Of a stretch of DNA of 64,000 nt, positions 50,026 to 58,855 are shown one piece after another. The position numbers and the translations under genes were made by a program. Each line of letters begins with the position of its first letter. Position 1 is the first letter of the stretch. Below the pieces are notes generated by a model, which was not told the DNA's origin, searched no databases, and was given only the letters and a program-made list of their open reading frames with translations. Source of the DNA: a virus; IMG/VR virus record IMGVR_UViG_3300023171_000013, positions 1 to 64,000 of that record. One strand, given 5' to 3'.

Positions 50026-50241
50026 TTACTCTGATTTTTTTTGTTTCTTGAAATCTCCATCAGCATCACAGTGAACAGGCGGATAGCCATGCTTACGGAT
50101 ATTCCAATGGCGCATAATGCGATTGGGTAGAATCACGATGATTCCCCATATCACATTGCCCAACAAACTGCACAATACAGCGACAAGGAAAAAGGTGAGC
50201 CACGGATGCTCACCCATGAATTTTAAGGCTTCTGTATTCAT
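50026..50241 (-). CDS. Small membrane protein (71 aa)
   Basis: One hydrophobic segment (LTFFLVAVLCSLLGNVIWGIIVIL) with a basic C-terminus. Located within the glycosyltransferase cluster. Confidence 0.5.
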   Translation of the reverse strand: MNTEALKFMGEHPWLTFFLVAVLCSLLGNVIWGIIVILPNRIMRHWNIRKHGYPPVHCDADGDFKKQKKSE

Positions 50242-50244
50242 AGA

Positions 50245-51159
50245 TTAGAAACTGGTATTCTGCGGGCCAAAATGAGTTTCGCCAGTATGTAAGCAGATAA
50301 GTCCGGTATCCACAAACACCGGCAGGCCGATCTTGCCTGCCCTCAAGCAGAACGCAACATCTTCCCCCTGCCCAACAAGATCAGGAGTGAAGTAACCCAC
50401 TGGCTTTCCCTCTGTTTGAGGAATAATATGCGGCCATTCCTTTTCCGCAGCTTCCTTCATCTTCACAAATACCGAACGATGAATCCTCATCATGCCCGTG
50501 CCAGTCCAGCGTTGCTCCCGTAATGAACCGAGTTGGTTGTAATCGTGAAGCTCCGCATTTGCTTTAACCGAAGAGAATCCATCTGAGCATTGCGCCCGGC
50601 CCTTATCATGCCGCCCATAGTAAAGCGCACCAACGATAGGCACGTTCTCTCCATGGGACATGATCCGGTTAAACGCCGATAGCTTCGTGAACTTAGTTGG
50701 GATATTGGCTTTGTATCGTTGCGCGAACAGAGCTTCGTTACCGAAGGGTAAGATCATGTCGTCATCGACAAAGATACACCACTCGGCATCCGACTTGAGG
50801 AACTTATCCACGAGCGTATTCCGGCTCTCATGTATAAGCGTGCGCTTTTCAGTCATAATCCCAATCTTCTCAGGACCATACTTTGCGTAGTTGGCAAACA
50901 GAGTGAAATGGGTTTCGAGGGACACACTGCGATAAACAGGAAGCAGGAGCATTACCTTGCGCCCCTCCCACTGGATAACCTCATGCGGCTTCTCCTTAGC
51001 TTCATCTTCCAATACCTTTTCGATAGCTTCAATGGATGGCGAGGATTTACCCTTACGCCAGTTGTAGATACTCTGGCAGGTTACGCCAAAGTATCGTGCC
51101 GCTTCCGCTGGACCAAGTTGTTCGCACTTGGCCAGCACCTTTTCGATTAAAATAGGCAT
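50245..51159 (-). CDS. HTH-glycosyltransferase fusion (304 aa)
   Basis: Residues about 14-50 (GPAEAARYFGVTCQSIYNWR...) form an XRE/Cro-like HTH. The rest is a GT-A domain with WCIFVDDDMILPFG (DxD) and LICLHTGETHFG near the end. Fusion of a DNA-binding head to a sugar transferase is unusual and could bring glycosylation to DNA or regulate the cluster. Octamer at 50667. Confidence 0.7.
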   Translation of the reverse strand: MPILIEKVLAKCEQLGPAEAARYFGVTCQSIYNWRKGKSSPSIEAIEKVLEDEAKEKPHEVIQWEGRKVMLLLPVYRSVSLETHFTLFANYAKYGPEKIGIMTEKRTLIHESRNTLVDKFLKSDAEWCIFVDDDMILPFGNEALFAQRYKANIPTKFTKLSAFNRIMSHGENVPIVGALYYGRHDKGRAQCSDGFSSVKANAELHDYNQLGSLREQRWTGTGMMRIHRSVFVKMKEAAEKEWPHIIPQTEGKPVGYFTPDLVGQGEDVAFCLRAGKIGLPVFVDTGLICLHTGETHFGPQNTSF

Positions 51160-51179
51160 ATTGGTTTAGTTCGTTAATC

Positions 51180-52583
51180 TTAACCTTGCCCACCAGCAAT
51201 GGCATCAAGTTCTTCCTCAAGAGTGCGGGGCTTTGCTGCCTTCTTTTCCTCCTGCTTTCCACCAGCAATAGAAGATTTCTTTGGCGTCGTAGTTGACGCG
51301 CCGCGCACCTTATCCAACTCCGCCTTGAGTTTGGCAATCTCAACATCCTTTTCTTTGTTCGTTGCCTCAGCTTTGGCAAGTGATCGTTTAACTGGATAGA
51401 GCAGCGTGGCATCTTTGACCATCGCTAGATATTCGTCGGGATCGGTTGTGCCAATAGACGCCTTGAGCACATCCCGCAGTTGCTTGCGATAAATGTTCTC
51501 TTCTTTGATTTCTTTGGCCTTTTCAGGCGAGGCATCAGCAGGGGCAACCAAATCCTTAAATGAATCATCTTCGTTCGTCAGCTTGGCCACAAACGCCTCT
51601 ACCTTAGCCTTGAGTCCAGTCGAGCGTTCCTGTTGGGCTTTCTCTTGCGCCGTGAAATATTCCTTGGCCTTGCCTTTTTCGGTTTCGATATACCTCACCT
51701 TTTCAGATGCGAGACGAGCCTGCTCCTGAATAGCAGAATCCAAGGCCAAAGCATCAGCAGGATTGTTATCCGTAAGCGTATCACGAATACGGTTAAACAG
51801 TTCCTTTGCCGTTACGCTCTTACCATCGGCCAGCTTGTAGCTCTTGTTCAGCCGCGCAAACTTAGCCAATCCCCCTTCATCATTAATTAGCTTAATAAGC
51901 CCTTCCCCCGCAGCGTTCTGTTTCAGAATATCAGAAATCTCGGCATCTTTGGCTACAATGGCGTCATCAAACTTCGCCTTCACCTCGGGATCAGATTCAA
52001 GCTGGTAACGACGACGATACATAGCCAGTTCGTCAATCTGCTTCTGCACATCAGGATTCGCGCTACCCGATTCCGTTAACTTCTTTTCCAGATCAGCCAG
52101 CGCGGTAGCCTTTTCGGTCAGTTCAGCCTTAGTGGTAGCCACGATCCTGTTTGTCTCTTCAACCTTGTGAAGCAGAGCCTTAATGCGGCGGGCGGTCTTC
52201 GGCTTGTCCAATGGCGAAGGAGCCAAGTCCTCGTCCTTCAAGTCGGAATAGTCATCCTCCTTGGTTTCAGTGGAAGCATCGGGCTTTGCCTCTTCCTTCT
52301 TTTCCTCTTTCTTCGTTGAGGCATTATCGAAGTCAGAACCTACACCAGCATCCTCTTTCTTTTCTTCCTTCTTTTCCTCGACCACCGGCTTTTCCTCAGC
52401 AGCTTTATCCTCTTTAGCGAACGGGTCTTTACCCTCCCCGAAAGCATCGAAAATCCCAGCTAGGGATTCTACTCCGCTTGAAGCAACCAAGGGCTTACCG
52501 TTGTCGATAATTTCCTTTTGTGCATTATTGTCAGCAGCAGGCGGCGTGTCCTGCTTGTTTTCTTCCGTAGTATTTTCAGCCAT
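51180..52583 (-). CDS. Scaffold-like protein (467 aa)
   Basis: Mostly Glu/Lys/Ala-rich helices (about residues 55-100 and 180-330) with an acidic, low-complexity N-terminus. Composition and place between portal and capsid genes fit a podovirus scaffolding protein. Octamer at 51791. Confidence 0.6.
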   Translation of the reverse strand: MAENTTEENKQDTPPAADNNAQKEIIDNGKPLVASSGVESLAGIFDAFGEGKDPFAKEDKAAEEKPVVEEKKEEKKEDAGVGSDFDNASTKKEEKKEEAKPDASTETKEDDYSDLKDEDLAPSPLDKPKTARRIKALLHKVEETNRIVATTKAELTEKATALADLEKKLTESGSANPDVQKQIDELAMYRRRYQLESDPEVKAKFDDAIVAKDAEISDILKQNAAGEGLIKLINDEGGLAKFARLNKSYKLADGKSVTAKELFNRIRDTLTDNNPADALALDSAIQEQARLASEKVRYIETEKGKAKEYFTAQEKAQQERSTGLKAKVEAFVAKLTNEDDSFKDLVAPADASPEKAKEIKEENIYRKQLRDVLKASIGTTDPDEYLAMVKDATLLYPVKRSLAKAEATNKEKDVEIAKLKAELDKVRGASTTTPKKSSIAGGKQEEKKAAKPRTLEEELDAIAGGQG

Positions 52584-52612
52584 AAATTATTTTTGGTTTG
52601 TGTCAGTCTTTT

Positions 52613-52855
52613 TTACTTTCCGTCTGGTCGCTTAGACAACCCCTTTTCGGCAAGGATAGCCGCGAGGTCGTCGACATGGATACAGTCACACATGCAAGCA
52701 CCGGAATGCTGCGTGGGCAACGGGGCAATCTGGCCATTACAATAATCCTTACCCTGCGTCGCATTGTAAAGAACGCCGAGATGCGTCACATTTCCGCCGT
52801 TAAGCTGAACAATCACGTCGCCATTCTTTGCTTCTCTTCCATTTCTATAGTGCAT
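52613..52855 (-). CDS. Hypothetical protein (80 aa)
   Basis: GREAKNGDVIVQLNGGNVTHLGVLYN suggests a small SH3-like barrel; CMCDC may bind metal. Commonly small genes of this kind lie near portal genes. Confidence 0.5.
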   Translation of the reverse strand: MHYRNGREAKNGDVIVQLNGGNVTHLGVLYNATQGKDYCNGQIAPLPTQHSGACMCDCIHVDDLAAILAEKGLSKRPDGK

Positions 52856-52873
52856 ATTTTTAATATTTAATTA

Positions 52874-53125
52874 TTACCTGTCGAGAGTGTCGTCTGCATC
52901 ACTAGTCTCCAAATCCCCCTTGAGGGATGAAAGCTTTTCCATTTCCTTTAAGCATTGACCCCAGCCCTGAGTCTGCCCCGAAGTAAAATGCATCACATGC
53001 GCTTGCTCGCTAATGGAAATCGAAGGAGTCAAGTATGCGAGGTATCCCTTGAGTTCTTCCCCCGCCTCTGTGTTCAGGAATTTGGCAATAGCCATCTTCC
53101 CCTTCTTGGTTAGTTCTTGGTTCAT
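52874..53125 (-). CDS. Hypothetical protein (83 aa)
   Basis: Helical protein with TKKGKMAIAKFLNTEAGEEL; acidic tail. Coupled by ATGA to the HNH gene. Function unknown. Confidence 0.5.
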   Translation of the reverse strand: MNQELTKKGKMAIAKFLNTEAGEELKGYLAYLTPSISISEQAHVMHFTSGQTQGWGQCLKEMEKLSSLKGDLETSDADDTLDR

Positions 53126-53793
53126 TGGTTTTCTAAAATTCGTTTATCTATCCATGCCCTAGCCGATACGACATCATCAATTTTATTTGATTTAATCAAG
53201 TTATCTTTAGCCCAAAGTGGTTGTAAGTTTGTGTAGTGGCAAAGTGCTAGAATTTCTTCGGTGGTTTTCGCAAAGCTTATCGGAATTATATGATCCAACT
53301 GCCATCCGTTGTTGCCCCAGTTTTCCCAATTCATGCCTTCTGAAAACAAGGATTCTAGGTGGGATTTAATTTCGGGCAATGAAGCGCCAAGATACTTCGG
53401 AATAGTTTTAGTTGCTGATAGTTTTGATTTCCTGATGATTTTACCTGTTCTCTGAATTGCCGCCCACCTTAATTTGAAAACAGGATCAGTTTCTCTTAGT
53501 CGTTTAATTCGCGCTGAATTATTTTTTATCATCCTATTCTTGTTAATCGGATAAACTCTCTGCGAATATAATCTCCTCATTTCTTTTACGTGAGGCTTTT
53601 GAGAGTAGTTTGTGTTTTTTTGATAATCTGCGGCTTTTTGAATTATTGATTTTTTATTCTTTTCGTAGTGAAATTTTCTGGCAGCAAGACGAACCGTTGA
53701 GTAAGACTTGAATTTTAGTTCGGGGATAAATCCCCTACTAGTGTCCCACCAAACATGCCCAGTAACCGGACAAATATCTCCCCGTTTAGGCAA
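53122..53793 (-). CDS. HNH endonuclease (223 aa)
   Basis: WQLDHIIPISFAKTTEEILA and YTNLQPLWAKDNLIKSNKI are the HNH core. AT-richer than the portal and scaffold genes beside it, with Lys/Asn-rich protein and no octamer: probably inserted in the same orientation as the host operon. Overlaps the portal stop by eight bases. Confidence 0.82.
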   Translation of the reverse strand: MPKRGDICPVTGHVWWDTSRGFIPELKFKSYSTVRLAARKFHYEKNKKSIIQKAADYQKNTNYSQKPHVKEMRRLYSQRVYPINKNRMIKNNSARIKRLRETDPVFKLRWAAIQRTGKIIRKSKLSATKTIPKYLGASLPEIKSHLESLFSEGMNWENWGNNGWQLDHIIPISFAKTTEEILALCHYTNLQPLWAKDNLIKSNKIDDVVSARAWIDKRILENQ

Positions 53794-55843
53794 TTGGCTG
53801 GACTCCTTGATTTGATTGCTGCGCCATAGCTTCCGCCGCTTGGTTGAGCGCCTTTTCGTATTCTGAAATCTTGTGCTTCGTAGGGTTCACTTCGTCCTTT
53901 GGCCATGTCTTCTTAGACACACCCTGCGCGTAGTGGGCCGCGAAGTGTTGCAGAGCAAGTTGAGCCACATTCAACTTACCGCCCTGAATTAGATTAGGAA
54001 TACCCGCCTCAACCACCTGACCATGCACCCAGTCATTATCCTGCGGCAGCACCGGCACAGCCATTCCTTGCATCATAGCGGAGTTTTCAAGCGTCTGTTG
54101 GCTCTGCGCCAATAGAACCTGAGATTGGTCGCCTTCTGGCAGCAATACGTTCTCCGCAAAGTGCATCCCGCCCGCAGCCTCAGCTTGCACCAGTTCAAGC
54201 GCACGTTGGTTATACAGGGGATTACCTACCTTGCTTGCCGCAAATGCAGCCCTCTGTTGTGCTGCGAACGGGGTAAAGTCGGTAATCGTCTGGATCGTCG
54301 GCTGCGTAACCAAAAGCAAAATCTCTTCATCCGTTAGAACCTCGCGCAACTTAGCACGCAGTTTCTTAGCCACGTCATCAGGCGAATCAGGATCGGTTAA
54401 ACGAATAGTGATCGTGTTAATCAACTGAGCTACCTGCATCAGCCAATTATCCAACAATGCCTGTTGAAGCTCTTGCTCCTTCTGTATGTTAGCGTTTACT
54501 TGCGCGGCCTTAATGTCGGACGGAGACAAGGGAATCGGCGGCACATACGCACCAATCTTTTCCTGCGCCAATCGAGTCATCTGCACATCCAGAGACATAT
54601 ACGCCTCAACGTTCTGAGGAAGTGCCGCCGCAGCACCGTTATACATTCCACCCGATACAATCATCATCGTATCGTTGACGGTAAGTTTAACCGCATTGGC
54701 GTCCTTGGCGTCAGCCACCTGAATCTTTAGCTTGTTCTGGTTACGCAGGTTATCAATGGAGTCGTTGCGAATCTTCTCAACCTGCACGGACATATCGTAA
54801 AGAATCTGTCCACCACCCCAGCTACCCTGAATAGTTCCATCACCGTAATCAAACACGAGTGGAACACATACGCGCTCCATCGTTTCATAAGCGTCTTCCT
54901 TTTCATAAAGGAGTGCCTTTCCCTCACCCTTAGCCTCACGCAAAAGAATGTAGTGACTTACCTTGCCATCATATTCTCGTGCAAAAAGATGATAGGTTTG
55001 GACCAGCTTAGTTCCCTTCGCATAGGAGTAAGACTGGGTAGATTGACGAATCAGTTCCTCATATGAACGCTGTTCAGAATTACTTGAGTCAGCCGGAGCA
55101 GGTGCAGAATCATTCACTGCCTTAACCACTCCCTCTTCGTTCCAGTTCTTTAATCCTGCATCTTTGTTTTTCTTAAGGAGAGCCAAGAGTTCACCCGGCT
55201 TGTAGTCCCACTTCACACAGAAGAATGCAATGTCCTCATCCATGATTTCCGTGCCTGATGGGACAAACCCCTTATCCATGCGAATCAGAGACGGACGCCA
55301 TTCGTATTGATCGAAGTATGCCGCGTATCCCACACCAAAAATACCTACCTCACGAGCCAACCCGCGAATAAAGAAATTCCACTTCTTCCAGCTACGGATA
55401 GCTTCCGTTACTTGCGTTCGGAAATACTGGGTCTTTTCGATTCCGTTAGGCCAGCTAATCGGAAGCTGTGAAGCAGTCAGATACTTCGCCTGCGCCACCG
55501 GCATATAGAACCTAGGGGGAATCTTACCGCACTCAGTTGAAAGGAAACCCGTAGAGATGTTCGTCTTCCATGCCTTACCTTGATTCTTTAGTGTGCGAGA
55601 ATTATAGGGACGATCCCCATTCAGCTTTGCTGTGATTTGTGCCGAATGCCCTACCCCCTTATCCCAGTCTTGCACCAAGCGTTCACAAATATCAAAGGCT
55701 TGGCTCGCACTTGTTATAACGCGCTCTGCCTCTAGCTTTCCACCTTCCTTCACGTTAGGCGAGTTCCCCATGTAGTTGGGATCGTCAACGTCCTCTTCGT
55801 CGCCAAGAAAATCAGGTTTCATATATAGGGAATTAGCTGCCAA
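53786..55843 (-). CDS. Portal protein (685 aa)
   Basis: Length and the long helical stretch with QVEKIRNDSIDNLRNQNKLK fit podovirus portal (head-tail connector) proteins. It starts TTG at 55843 or ATG at 55822. The portal is the ring through which terminase pumps DNA. Two octamer copies (54395, 54685). An eight-codon leader with a strong ribosome site overlaps the start. Confidence 0.72.
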   Translation of the reverse strand: MAANSLYMKPDFLGDEEDVDDPNYMGNSPNVKEGGKLEAERVITSASQAFDICERLVQDWDKGVGHSAQITAKLNGDRPYNSRTLKNQGKAWKTNISTGFLSTECGKIPPRFYMPVAQAKYLTASQLPISWPNGIEKTQYFRTQVTEAIRSWKKWNFFIRGLAREVGIFGVGYAAYFDQYEWRPSLIRMDKGFVPSGTEIMDEDIAFFCVKWDYKPGELLALLKKNKDAGLKNWNEEGVVKAVNDSAPAPADSSNSEQRSYEELIRQSTQSYSYAKGTKLVQTYHLFAREYDGKVSHYILLREAKGEGKALLYEKEDAYETMERVCVPLVFDYGDGTIQGSWGGGQILYDMSVQVEKIRNDSIDNLRNQNKLKIQVADAKDANAVKLTVNDTMMIVSGGMYNGAAAALPQNVEAYMSLDVQMTRLAQEKIGAYVPPIPLSPSDIKAAQVNANIQKEQELQQALLDNWLMQVAQLINTITIRLTDPDSPDDVAKKLRAKLREVLTDEEILLLVTQPTIQTITDFTPFAAQQRAAFAASKVGNPLYNQRALELVQAEAAGGMHFAENVLLPEGDQSQVLLAQSQQTLENSAMMQGMAVPVLPQDNDWVHGQVVEAGIPNLIQGGKLNVAQLALQHFAAHYAQGVSKKTWPKDEVNPTKHKISEYEKALNQAAEAMAQQSNQGVQPIA

Positions 55844-55868
55844 GTCCTTCGTCTTTCATATCTGTATC
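55842..55868 (-). CDS. Eight-residue leader peptide before portal
   Basis: TAGGAGGATACAG places a perfect ribosome site before an ATG (about 55868); the frame reads MKDEGLGS then stops across the TTG of the portal. Probably couples translation to the portal gene. Confidence 0.35.
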
Positions 55869-55891
55869 CTCCTACCCTGATACCCGATAAA

Positions 55892-55901
55892 CCCTAGTCA
55901 A
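55892..55901 (-). promoter_or_regulatory. TTGACTAGGG element before portal
   Basis: Minus strand TTGACTAGGG followed by TTTATCGGGTATCAGGG, about 50 bases before the portal start. Member of the CTAGGG group. Confidence 0.4.
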
Positions 55902-55963
55902 ATCTTTTTTACTAGATCATAGGCTTATTCCGCGAAGAACACGATTTACTATGTTTCTCCGTA

Positions 55964-57328
55964 TTATTCCTCTACGCCCATGCTAAAGAAGGTAGCAATT
56001 GGCCGTTTAAACAGAAGATCGCAAGTTGCCATACCTTCACCACGTCCTTTTGCCTGAATCAGTTTTGCCTCAACTTCACGCACGTCTTGGTCATTAAAAT
56101 TCTGAGGAACCCCTGTAGAGTCCTTGGCGTTCCAATGTATAAATACCACACGGTCACTATCTTGCTCAATATTTCCCGACTCACGCAAGTCTGAACACCT
56201 AGGCTCACGCTCCTCTTTCTCTACACTACGGCCAATCTGACAGAGCAATACGATAGGGATATTCAAATCCACTGCCAGATCATGCAGGGCTTTTGTGATC
56301 CTGCCGATAGCCAAGTCTCGCGTCTCATGCTTCTGTTGCTCCACATCGTAAATTTGTAGGTAGTCGATAAGCACCGCCTTTGGCTTACTCATTTGCACCA
56401 TAGCGCGGATACGGGCGAATACCTGAGAGAATGTCTTATCTCTATCGTGAATGCGGAGGTTCTTAACCTTCTTTAGCTCCTTGAGCGCATTAGAGAACTC
56501 CAAGAGTTCTTTGTGGTGGAGTTTTCCGTAACGCGCATCACGCCAGCCATAACCGCAGTTTGATTGAGCAAAGAGAAATGGAAGCTGACCAATAGGCATT
56601 TCTCGGCTGAATAGATCAACAGGCCCGTGCTTGTTTGCCCAATGGTAGGCTAGTTGACGCGCAACGCAGGATTTACCACGAGACGGACGCGCAGCCACAA
56701 TTACTAGCTCCCCCTTCTGAATTGGCCCTAGAAAGCGATTAGCGTCCTTCCAAGGCCATTCCAGTCCCACATCCTCATCCGACTGTTCCCCTTTAGCTAT
56801 GCGCTCCACGCGGGCAATAGCTTCGTCGCACGCCTCGCTCATGGTCTTTTGCTTTTCCAGTCCTTCGCGTAGAGCCAAGCAATCCTCTACCACTTGGATG
56901 AACTTTGCCGCGTCTCCCTCATAGGAGTAGCTTGCCGAAATCAGGTTCTCGCCAGCCTTGATTAGCTCACGCTGCATGTAGAGTTCCTGAATCTTTTCGA
57001 TGAACACCTTTGACTGCATCGGAGTAGGCAAAAGATTTGCCACTTTCCCTAGGTATCCATGCCCACCGATCTTATCCAACTTACCCAGCTTCTTTAGCTC
57101 CTCGGCTACTACCATCATCGAAAGCTCTTTGCCGTTCTTATGCAGCCATAGAGCGGTCTTCCAGAGCAGACCATTGTTTGGGAAGTAGAAACTTTTCTCC
57201 TCTATCTTGCCGTCGATTGCCTCAAGTAAAATCTCGCTACCCCCTTCCATGAAGATACAGCAAAGTAGCCCCATTTCCATATCATTGCTATTTGGGGCCA
57301 CTCGTGAGCCATCGGTAGGTTGTTCCAT
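55964..57328 (-). CDS. dnaB: Replicative DNA helicase (DnaB-like)
   Basis: Start at 57328 (MEQPTDGSR); the frame upstream is open but includes the promoter-like element. The N-terminal domain (LLWKTALWLHKNGKELS) precedes RecA-like motifs: Walker A AARPSRGKS, Walker B VLIDYLQIYD, and IPIVLLCQIGRSVEK. It unwinds the replication fork as a hexamer. The only replisome protein in the window. Confidence 0.88.
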   Translation of the reverse strand: MEQPTDGSRVAPNSNDMEMGLLCCIFMEGGSEILLEAIDGKIEEKSFYFPNNGLLWKTALWLHKNGKELSMMVVAEELKKLGKLDKIGGHGYLGKVANLLPTPMQSKVFIEKIQELYMQRELIKAGENLISASYSYEGDAAKFIQVVEDCLALREGLEKQKTMSEACDEAIARVERIAKGEQSDEDVGLEWPWKDANRFLGPIQKGELVIVAARPSRGKSCVARQLAYHWANKHGPVDLFSREMPIGQLPFLFAQSNCGYGWRDARYGKLHHKELLEFSNALKELKKVKNLRIHDRDKTFSQVFARIRAMVQMSKPKAVLIDYLQIYDVEQQKHETRDLAIGRITKALHDLAVDLNIPIVLLCQIGRSVEKEEREPRCSDLRESGNIEQDSDRVVFIHWNAKDSTGVPQNFNDQDVREVEAKLIQAKGRGEGMATCDLLFKRPIATFFSMGVEE

Positions 57329-57368
57329 TGGTTGAGGCGGAAAGGTAAGTCCTCGCTCACTAGGGAAT

Positions 57369-57382
57369 GCAAGTAAGTAAGC
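57369..57382 (-). promoter_or_regulatory. Upstream element GCTTACTTACTTGC
   Basis: One-base variant of the 14-base element, 41 bases before the dnaB start on the minus strand. Confidence 0.5.
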
Positions 57383-57494
57383 TGGACAAGAGTATCCGCA
57401 AATCTTTGCTTGTTTCGCCTTCCTTCGGTGGAATAGCAGGATGACCAAGCAAGAACGAATCAAGCTGATGCTTTTCGCAGGAAGGAACTATTTT

Positions 57495-57510
57495 CACTTA
57501 CCTGCTTGAC
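57495..57510 (+). promoter_or_regulatory. Upstream element (CTTACCTGCTTGAC form)
   Basis: CACTTACCTGCTTGAC on the plus strand, diverging from the dnaB element and 36 bases before the structured RNA. Confidence 0.45.
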
Positions 57511-57519
57511 TTGCTACGA

Positions 57520-57634
57520 ACCAATCTCCTTTGTCACTCGAATCCGAACGGCGTGACAACTGTGAGGAAACTTACAGATTACGCCGTTCACCTAAGAACC
57601 GATCTGGCCCGTCACGCCCTAGGTCGGTTTTTTT
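57520..57634 (+). ncRNA. Probable small structured RNA
   Basis: Outer stem GAACGGCGT/ACGCCGTTC (57546-57554 with 57581-57589), inner stem CTGTGAG/CTTACAG capped by a GAAA tetraloop (57567-57570), then an intrinsic terminator. Upstream element at 57495. The 5' end is a guess. A frame of 94 codons crosses it but would be cut by the terminator. No match to a known RNA family was recognised. Confidence 0.55.
57597..57634 (+). terminator. Intrinsic terminator of the small RNA
   Basis: AACCGATCT pairs with AGGTCGGTT (one wobble) and is followed by seven T. Confidence 0.85.
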
Positions 57635-58013
57635 GTGCCCGCGATTATCGAACGACGCACAAACGAATAGACCTAGTTATCCTAGTTTGGAGGCGAAGGG
57701 TCCGGCCACGTATCAGCAAAGGCACCGGAACGATATATAACAGTTTTTCAGGCGTGACCCTTTTCCGCTTTCAGTCACGCGAAGTCGCAAGCTAAGTTGC
57801 GGCAAGGACGATTCAGGGGGTGCCAACTAAGGGCGGGCTTGTCCCACCGCTCAAAAGACACCTAGCTAGCCGTGATGAGTTTCACGGATGGGGCTCTAAT
57901 TTAACGAAGGAACTGTGATTTATCGCGTCTATTTTCTGCCCCTTTACCGGAGCGGAGGAAAGCGTGCTGGGGATAATTTAACGAAGTTCTAAAACATTAA
58001 CCTCCTGTTAATA
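57635..58013 (+). other. Non-coding leader with hairpin and direct repeats
   Basis: No convincing gene. CCGTGA...TCACGG forms a hairpin near 57870-57886, and TAATTTAACGAAG occurs twice (57897-57909, 57974-57986), the second 28 bases before the next start. Could be a regulated 5' leader. Confidence 0.45.
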
Positions 58014-58250
58014 ATGCAAATACACTCAAGAAAAAGATTTAAGAAAGCGAAGACTAAGAAAGGTAGAGCAAGACAAGCAAACAACTATCAAATAGCTAAG
58101 TTAAGGTCTTCAGGACTTTTTGATTCATCACAACGTGGTAAGCTAAAGATTCACCGTATTTCCGATATGTCGCCCGAAGAACGGGCCGAATTTGGCTTAC
58201 TTCCTTTACAGGAATCCGACAACATCCCAGCTAAACCCTATGGCCTCTGA
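58014..58250 (+). CDS. Small basic protein (78 aa)
   Basis: N-terminal 30 residues are Lys/Arg-rich (RKRFKKAKTKKGRARQANN), likely nucleic-acid binding. First gene of the rightward small-gene operon. Confidence 0.55.
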   Translation: MQIHSRKRFKKAKTKKGRARQANNYQIAKLRSSGLFDSSQRGKLKIHRISDMSPEERAEFGLLPLQESDNIPAKPYGL

Positions 58251-58530
58251 CCCTATCTACAAAACATTTGAAGACTTAACCAAGTTCATCAACGGCTACG
58301 AAGCCGAACGTCAATCTCGACCAAGTAAAAGATGGCAGAACGACAAAAGGATTCCTCAAGAACTTTGCGCGGCCATGATTAAGGCTAGTGATGCTAAACG
58401 AGAGTTACGCGAAGCTGCCGCTAAAGCCCGCATAGATGCTGCTCGTTACGATAATAAGGCAGATGAATTTTCAATGATTCAACAACGCCTGCGCATTGAA
58501 CTACACGAGTCAGTTGATAACCACGAATAA
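58240..58530 (+). CDS. Hypothetical helical protein (96 aa)
   Basis: Start at 58240 (MASDPIYKT), overlapping the preceding stop. Long charged helix at residues 45-90. Function unknown. Confidence 0.55.
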   Translation: MASDPIYKTFEDLTKFINGYEAERQSRPSKRWQNDKRIPQELCAAMIKASDAKRELREAAAKARIDAARYDNKADEFSMIQQRLRIELHESVDNHE

Positions 58531-58535
58531 TCCCC

Positions 58536-58850
58536 ATGACCCAACAATTCAATCCCAAAACCCGCCTCGGCAACCGATTCAAAGCCTTCCGCGAAAAGAA
58601 AGCCCTTGGTCGCCCTCCTGAGTTCCAAAAGACGGAAGACCGATTAAAGACCGAGGCTTGCCGAAAATCAGTGAACACAAATGAAATGAAAGATGGCGAG
58701 CATCCGGTTGAAGTCTCCCATCAGCTTACCGACTACCGCAATGGCAACGAAGTTCTCGCCACGAAGAAGATGGATAGGCTTTACGCCTATGGCCTCAACT
58801 ACCGACTCAATGGAACCGGCTTTGCTTGGGCGGTTAAGACCGGATACTAA
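58536..58850 (+). CDS. Hypothetical basic protein (104 aa)
   Basis: N-terminus RLGNRFKAFREKKALGRPP is basic; the C-terminus is mixed. The ending KxxAFREKK resembles the end of the protein at 60482-60775. Function unknown. Confidence 0.5.
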   Translation: MTQQFNPKTRLGNRFKAFREKKALGRPPEFQKTEDRLKTEACRKSVNTNEMKDGEHPVEVSHQLTDYRNGNEVLATKKMDRLYAYGLNYRLNGTGFAWAVKTGY

Positions 58851-58855
58851 CCCAC

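Noticed and set aside
55983-56017. GTTTAAAC near 56004 as another octamer copy
   Set aside because: It differs at one base (it is the fully palindromic form) and was not counted; likewise GTTTAACG at 10437 and 48524 and GTTTAACT at 51386.
57511-57795. 94-codon plus-strand frame
   Set aside because: It crosses a strong hairpin and an intrinsic terminator, has unusual Arg-rich composition and no coupled neighbours; a structured RNA explains it better.
57840-57911. Known riboswitch or hammerhead ribozyme near the CCGTGA/TCACGG hairpin
   Set aside because: The conserved core CTGATGA and GAAA of a hammerhead are not both present, and no riboswitch signature was recognised.
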